Made by a program: the position numbers and the translations under genes | The notes under the pieces: generated by a model | What the model saw: only the letters and a program-made list of their open reading frames with translations | Database searches by the model: none | What the model was told of the DNA's origin: nothing | Assembly (NCBI RefSeq): GCF_002754375.1 | Contig: NZ_PEFF01000001.1 | Coordinates: 4,295,501-4,359,500 of the forward strand | Length of the DNA stretch: 64,000 bases | From: Variovorax sp. 54 | GTDB taxonomy: Bacteria; Pseudomonadota; Gammaproteobacteria; Burkholderiales; Burkholderiaceae_C | Direction of reading: 5' to 3' | Part shown: positions 63,987-64,000 of the stretch, in pieces | Layout: each line of letters opens with the position of its first letter | Position numbering within the stretch: position 1 is the first letter of the stretch

Positions 63987-64000
63987 GCGAAGGCGGCAGC
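63983..64000 (+). CDS. Possible start of the next operon gene (truncated by window)
   Basis: A GTG at 63983 overlaps the dppF stop (GTGA) and is preceded by GGAGGAAGG, a strong ribosome site. Only six codons are visible (MSEGGS), so the product cannot be identified. Confidence 0.35.

Overview
The window is a high-GC chromosomal segment of a Gram-negative betaproteobacterium. The Coq7-type hydroxylase, Burkholderiales-type trimeric porins, TctA/TctB carriers, a full set of type II secretion core genes and the codon usage fit Comamonadaceae. Variovorax is the best guess, which is an inference from gene content and not from a marker gene. No rRNA, tRNA or CRISPR array was seen.

Layout. 1-3311: two tandem PhoA-type alkaline phosphatases (the first runs off the left edge) behind a PhoB-type promoter, then a small membrane protein. 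3383-5889: queC and an SbmA/BacA-like ABC exporter, convergent. 5996-12934: a phosphonate locus, with a PhnZ-like HD oxygenase diverging from a 2-aminoethylphosphonate (AEP) ABC importer, an FAD oxidoreductase and phosphonatase PhnX. 13010-15029: small lipoprotein, GNAT acetyltransferase, MFS carrier. 15086-17933: a lower-GC patch with two small membrane proteins, an Asp-box lipoprotein and the remains of a TonB C-terminal domain. 18119-25903: TctB/TctA, a MocR regulator, a c-type cytochrome cluster and a Tat-exported lipoxygenase. 26065-29966: purine-type permease, amidohydrolase and LysR regulator. 30015-36837: a four-gene operon of secreted phosphoesterases (alkaline-phosphatase-fold lipoprotein split by a one-base frameshift, a tether-like lipoprotein, two tandem Tat-exported phospholipases C) behind a second strong PhoB-type promoter. 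37310-49673: 5'-nucleotidase and the type II secretion genes gspF,E,D,N,M,L,K,J,I,H,G with gspC divergent. 49713-56770: ilvA, a divergent tyrosine recombinase, a porin copy with an altered 5' end, a candidate sRNA, OsmC, coq7 and an intact porin. 56973-64000: a complete Dpp/Opp-type peptide importer operon containing an M20 amidohydrolase.

The unifying theme is phosphate scavenging. Three sites with the 7-4-7 geometry of a Pho box precede the alkaline phosphatases, the phosphonate HD enzyme and the phospholipase operon. Together these genes would release phosphate from phosphomonoesters, phospholipids, nucleotides and phosphonates. Tat carries the phospholipases across the inner membrane, and the adjacent type II system is a plausible exit route. 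The most notable oddities are a phosphonatase operon with no PhnW aminotransferase but a flavoenzyme in its place, a C8-tract frameshift in the leading phosphodiesterase gene, a 250-bp composite repeat present twice in opposite orientation (once inside the phosphonate operon), a Tat-targeted lipoxygenase downstream of a perfect 30-bp palindrome, and a promoterless porin copy directly behind a candidate small RNA terminator.
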